Shown in pieces: positions 60,799 through 64,000 of a stretch of DNA of 64,000 nt (its first letter is position 1; each line of letters begins with the position of its first letter). The translations under genes and the position numbers were made by a program. The notes under the pieces were generated by a model. It saw nothing but the letters and a program-made list of their open reading frames with translations, was not told where the DNA came from and searched no databases. This stretch comes from Thalassorhabdus alkalitolerans (GTDB lineage: Bacteria; Bacillota; Bacilli; Bacillales; Marinococcaceae), in the NCBI RefSeq assembly GCF_042656585.1, contig NZ_JBHSPG010000005.1, one strand, 5' to 3'.

Positions 60799-61596
60799 AT
60801 GTATCTTAAATACGCGCGCTCTTTAATGAAACGATTTGCTGACCATGATTTAATAAGTTTAGGTGCCCAGTGCGCTTATTTCCTGCTCTTATCTTTGTTT
60901 CCTTTCCTGATTTTCATTGTTACCCTTCTTACTTACCTCCCATTTACATTTCAAGACGTCTACAATCTTCTGGAGGAAGATTATGTACCTCCTGAAGTGC
61001 TAGGTATTGTGGAGAATCAATGGGAAGTATTAACTGCCCACCAAAACACAGGGCTATTATCTTTTAGTATTATTTTTACCATATGGACAGCTTCTCTTGC
61101 TTTGAATTCAATTTTGCGAACGTTAAACCTTGCTTATCATGTCACAGAAAGAAGAGGAATGGTCAAAGCCCGTATCGTTTCCATTTCTTTAACCATAAGC
61201 ATGTTTTTGGTTGTTCTAACCGCCCTGGTAGTTCAAGTAATCGGGAGCAACCTCCTCGAATACATCGAAATAGAGCCGGTCATTTTGGACTACGATGTTC
61301 TCCGATGGCTGGTAAGTTCAGTCATTTTGTTCATTGTCTTCTCCATTTTATATCTGGTTGGTCCAAACACCAGGCTAAATATAAAAGAAGTGTATACAGG
61401 AGCCATATTTGCTACAGTAGGGTGGCAGTTAACCTCTTTGGGGTTTTCCTATTACCTCAATAACTTTGCTAATTATACCGCCACCTATGGAAGTATTGGA
61501 GCTGTTATCGCCCTTATGGTCTGGTTTCACCTTTCCTCGGTGATCATTTTGTTTGGCGGAGAAATAAATGCTGCAAGAAAAGAAGATTTCACTTAA
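60799..61596 (+). CDS. YihY/BrkB-family membrane protein (YfkH-like)
   Basis: 265 residues with six hydrophobic segments. Family wording: AQCAYFLLLSLFPFLIFIV near residue 25, WTASLALNSILRTLNLAY, GAIFATVGWQLTSLGFSYYL and YGSIGAVIALMVWFHLSSVIILFGGEINAA. Formerly annotated as RNase BN, which is not correct for this family. Function unknown. Confidence 0.88.
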   Translation: MYLKYARSLMKRFADHDLISLGAQCAYFLLLSLFPFLIFIVTLLTYLPFTFQDVYNLLEEDYVPPEVLGIVENQWEVLTAHQNTGLLSFSIIFTIWTASLALNSILRTLNLAYHVTERRGMVKARIVSISLTISMFLVVLTALVVQVIGSNLLEYIEIEPVILDYDVLRWLVSSVILFIVFSILYLVGPNTRLNIKEVYTGAIFATVGWQLTSLGFSYYLNNFANYTATYGSIGAVIALMVWFHLSSVIILFGGEINAARKEDFT

Positions 61597-61715
61597 GCTT
61601 TGGCTCGGACAGCTTCGTTTTCACTGCTGCCTGTTTCCGCAGTAAAGAATGACCGGGCAGCTGACCAGCTGCTATAAGCGTACAAAACCTCCCCATTTAC
61701 AACAATGAGGGCATA

Positions 61716-61747
61716 AAAAAGACAGGTTAAATGGCACCTGTCTTTTT
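61716..61747. terminator. bidirectional terminator between yihY-like gene and the cobalamin operon
   Basis: Perfect 12-bp stem AAAAAGACAGGT / ACCTGTCTTTTT with an 8-nt loop. It overlaps the stop of the minus-strand adenosyltransferase by 2 nt. Confidence 0.88.
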
Positions 61748-62261
61748 AGCCGGCATTTCCACGCACGCTCACCACTTTGGCTGATATATTCAAAAAATCA
61801 GAGAGCCTGTTCATATAGGCAAGCACTATCTCATTAATTTGTTCTTCCTTATGTAGGGTTGTAATTTTTCGTTCAATCCTCTTGGCAATGCTGGCGCATA
61901 GAACCAGCTCCTGGGCCGGAGCAGAAAAAGTGACAGAACCATTCATTTGTCTGACTTCCTTTTGATACGTATCAATTAATGTTTCCAGCTTATCAATCCT
62001 ATCCTTTTTTACCTTGAATACAGCTGATTCCCTAATATTAGATAAGTCACTTGCACAATCAAATATTTCATGCTGAATGGCAGTCAAATCGTCCCTTATA
62101 TCCAAGTGCTCGGTCTGTGTCAATAGAGAAACAGCACGGCCTACAAAGCAATTGAGTTCGTCACAGCTCCCGTAAGCTTCCACGCGCACCGAATCCTTGG
62201 CTCTCTTACCACCTTTTACTCGTGTCATCCCTTCATCTCCAGTACGGGTATACAGTCTCAT
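61746..62261 (-). CDS. pduO: PduO-type cob(I)alamin adenosyltransferase
   Basis: 171 residues. The N-terminal ATP site YTRTGDEGMTRVKGGKR and VEAYGSCDELNCFVG are conserved. The C-terminal part ERKITTLHKEEQINEIVLAYMNRLSDFLN carries the family RxE..N...Y.NRLSD pattern. It transfers the adenosyl group to cobalamin or its precursor. Its ATG overlaps the cobQ stop, so the genes are coupled. Confidence 0.93.
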   Translation of the reverse strand: MRLYTRTGDEGMTRVKGGKRAKDSVRVEAYGSCDELNCFVGRAVSLLTQTEHLDIRDDLTAIQHEIFDCASDLSNIRESAVFKVKKDRIDKLETLIDTYQKEVRQMNGSVTFSAPAQELVLCASIAKRIERKITTLHKEEQINEIVLAYMNRLSDFLNISAKVVSVRGNAG

Positions 62262-63778
62262 ATCGCCCCTCCTTTACTGGCATTCTCATTTTTTTTCATA
62301 ACATTAATCAATTTATCAAGGTCTAGATACTGCTCGATTGCTTCTGCAGCAACTTCATATTGATCCTCTCTGATTTTGGTGTAAGAAACCTTTTCTTGAA
62401 CAGGAATGCCTTTTTTGATACGAAGCTGGTTTAGCCACCAGGTACGCCAGTCATCGTTATGGAAGACATGATGAAGGTAAGTACCGATTATTTGACCGTC
62501 TTTGGCGTAAACACCGTCGTGATTTCCATTTGCTTCTACCATGAACGGTGGTTCGTTACCACGATCCACTAGGGTACTTCCTAAATGGATTTCAAACCCG
62601 TCTAACGGAAAGGATTGCCCAGAAGCATGCGTGAACAAGCCTGGCTTTCTCCTCGTTGTTTTTGTGCTGATAAATGAAGTAACAAATGGCAAAAAAGATA
62701 AACCAGGCTCTTCTTTCCCTATTACTCCTGTTTCTGTCCCCTCTTTGTCTATCAGTTTCTCACCCATTATTTGGTAACCTCCACAGATACCAAATAAGAT
62801 CCCGCCTTGTTCAACATGCCCTTTAATCAGATCTCCGACTCCAGTTTGAGTAATCGCATGAAGATCAGCAAACGTACTTTTTGTGCCTGGCAGAAGCACC
62901 ACATCAGGATCTCCCCAATCTTCAGGCTTTCTTATGATTCGCAAAGAAAGATCCTTTTCTGCCAATAGGGGCTCAACGTCTGTATAATTCGATAAGTAAG
63001 GAAAATGAACCACTCCTATATCTAACTGAGCACCAGGCTTATAGCCTCTTTTTTCTATTTCAGGCAAGGACAATGAATCCTCTTTTTCCATGGAAATTTC
63101 TAACTTAGGAAAGACATGAACAGCAGATCCCGTTTTCTCCTCAAGCCATTTTTTTCCATCAATAAAAAGTTCAGGATCCCCTCTAAAACGGTTAACAATA
63201 AGACACTCTACCCTTTGTTGGTGTTCAGGCGGAAGAAGTTCCATTGTTCCAACAAGACTTGCAAATACTCCACCTCTCTCTATATCCCCAACTAGTATGG
63301 CTGGCACGTCAGCAAGCTCTGCTGCCTTTAAATTCGCAAGGTCTTTGTCCATTAAATTAACCTCAGCCGGGCTTCCCGCTCCTTCCATAATGATATATTC
63401 ATATTCGTTTTTTAACTCATCTAAGGATTCTGCCATCGCCCCCTCAGCTACGGAAAAAAAATCTCTTCTATAAGACTTGGCAGAAGGATTCCCCATGGAT
63501 TTGCCCTGAATCAAAACTTCAGCCCGGCGGTCACTTCTCGGCTTCAATAATACCGGGTTCATATGCACGGTTGGTTCCACTCGGCACGCCTCAGCCTGCA
63601 TCCCTTGTGACCTTCCAATTTCGTGGCCCGATAACGTAACATAAGAGTTATTGGACATGTTCTGAGCTTTGAAAGGAGCCACTTTATAACCTCTGTTAGA
63701 GAGTGCTCGGCATAAGCCAGTTACGATAAAACTTTTACCAGCATCTGAGGTGGTTCCCCATACAATAATTCCTTTCAT
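62258..63778 (-). CDS. cobQ: cobyric acid synthase
   Basis: 506 residues. The N-terminal amidoligase ATPase starts IIVWGTTSDAGKSFIVTGL, then KAQNMSNNSYVT. The C-terminal class I glutamine amidotransferase has its nucleophile in GILFGICGGYQIMG and histidine in GTYLHHVF. It amidates four side chains of adenosylcobyrinic acid diamide. AAAGGAGAA precedes the ATG. Confidence 0.97.
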   Translation of the reverse strand: MKGIIVWGTTSDAGKSFIVTGLCRALSNRGYKVAPFKAQNMSNNSYVTLSGHEIGRSQGMQAEACRVEPTVHMNPVLLKPRSDRRAEVLIQGKSMGNPSAKSYRRDFFSVAEGAMAESLDELKNEYEYIIMEGAGSPAEVNLMDKDLANLKAAELADVPAILVGDIERGGVFASLVGTMELLPPEHQQRVECLIVNRFRGDPELFIDGKKWLEEKTGSAVHVFPKLEISMEKEDSLSLPEIEKRGYKPGAQLDIGVVHFPYLSNYTDVEPLLAEKDLSLRIIRKPEDWGDPDVVLLPGTKSTFADLHAITQTGVGDLIKGHVEQGGILFGICGGYQIMGEKLIDKEGTETGVIGKEEPGLSFLPFVTSFISTKTTRRKPGLFTHASGQSFPLDGFEIHLGSTLVDRGNEPPFMVEANGNHDGVYAKDGQIIGTYLHHVFHNDDWRTWWLNQLRIKKGIPVQEKVSYTKIREDQYEVAAEAIEQYLDLDKLINVMKKNENASKGGAI

Positions 63779-63889
63779 AGCATTTCTCCTTTTAAGCGTT
63801 AAGCCTTATACTATTCATCTGTAATAAGCACACACAAGCAGCTGTATTACTGAGGTCTTCTCTACAGCAGAAGACAACCATTCAAATGT

Positions 63890-64000
63890 CTACAAACTGT
63901 TTAATGTGCTTTTCCATGCTTGACATACTGATACAAAACGGCTTGCTATGGCAGGATTCGAACCAAAATGTATATGGGTATATCCTGCTGTAATATTCGA
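63890..64000 (-). CDS. cobB: C-terminal end of cobyrinic acid a,c-diamide synthase (cut by window)
   Basis: The last 36 codons are visible, ending TAG at 63890-63892. The peptide NITAGYTHIHFGSNPAIASRFV matches the CobB/CbiA C-terminus. This enzyme acts before CobQ in corrin amidation, so the order cobB-cobQ-pduO is sensible. About 110 nt lie between it and cobQ. Confidence 0.8.
   Translation of the reverse strand, partial: SNITAGYTHIHFGSNPAIASRFVSVCQAWKSTLNSL

Noticed and set aside
63880..64000. Possible tRNA-like wording (GGTTCGAATCC on the minus strand)
   Set aside because: The TTCGAAT string occurs inside the conserved CobB coding sequence HFGSNP. No acceptor stem or cloverleaf can be built around it.

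Overview
The window (about 40% G+C) comes from the chromosome of a spore-forming member of the Bacillaceae, probably a halophilic or alkaliphilic lineage. Supporting this are Bacillus-type gene sets (mreBH, ytvI, sinR/sinI, sigO-yvrJ-rsoA, yjlB, yfkH), AGGAGG-type Shine-Dalgarno (SD) sites, sigma-A promoters, CcpA and TreR sites, strongly acidic secreted proteins and an NhaC antiporter. Genus is not assigned. I saw no rRNA, tRNA, CRISPR array or intact insertion sequence.

Layout. 1-2412: a cut TspO-like gene and rocB. 2580-10430: a minus-strand assimilatory sulfate and siroheme block (cysH, sat, cysP, cysC, then a TrpD-like gene, sumT-hemD fusion, sirB, sirC). 10462-14025: a beta-lactamase-fold protein with lost catalytic residues and small membrane proteins. 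14293-15297: mreBH. 15734-19840: trehalose operon treP-treA-treR with two TreR operators and a cre site. 20079-31507: secreted nucleotidase, tandem P-loop ATPase, RecB-type nuclease, nicotinamidase, a channel-gene remnant, YtvI, a permease, a cell-wall 3D-domain protein with a long Glu/Pro/Ala repeat, and an FhuF-type iron reductase.

31934-43007 is a nine-gene catabolic block on the minus strand: a PrpR/NtrC-type regulator, then an operon of DUF1537 kinase, TRAP transporter (P, Q, M), LarA-like protein, aldehyde dehydrogenase, iron alcohol dehydrogenase and PdxA2-like dehydrogenase. Kinase plus PdxA2 is the known core for C4 sugar acids (threonate/erythronate to dihydroxyacetone phosphate). 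The LarA-like, ALDH and ADH genes suggest a longer, perhaps undescribed route. The kinase appears to start at ATT, and the regulator has lost the sigma-54 contact motif, matching the sigma-A promoter in front of the operon.

43168-50651: Ku/LigD end joining, cardiolipin synthase, NhaC and small unknown genes. 51001-54069 is an expanded biofilm-switch locus: two SinR repressors and two SinI-like antirepressors, one directly behind a cyclic-di-GMP-I (GEMM) riboswitch. This candidate direct link between c-di-GMP and SinI/SinR is the most interesting item here. 54291-64000: a Fur-like control site between DUF2325 and cupin genes, cold-shock protein, PBP3-type transpeptidase, the two-part sigma factor SigO/RsoA with YvrJ, ketopantoate reductase, YihY-family protein and the end of a cobalamin operon.
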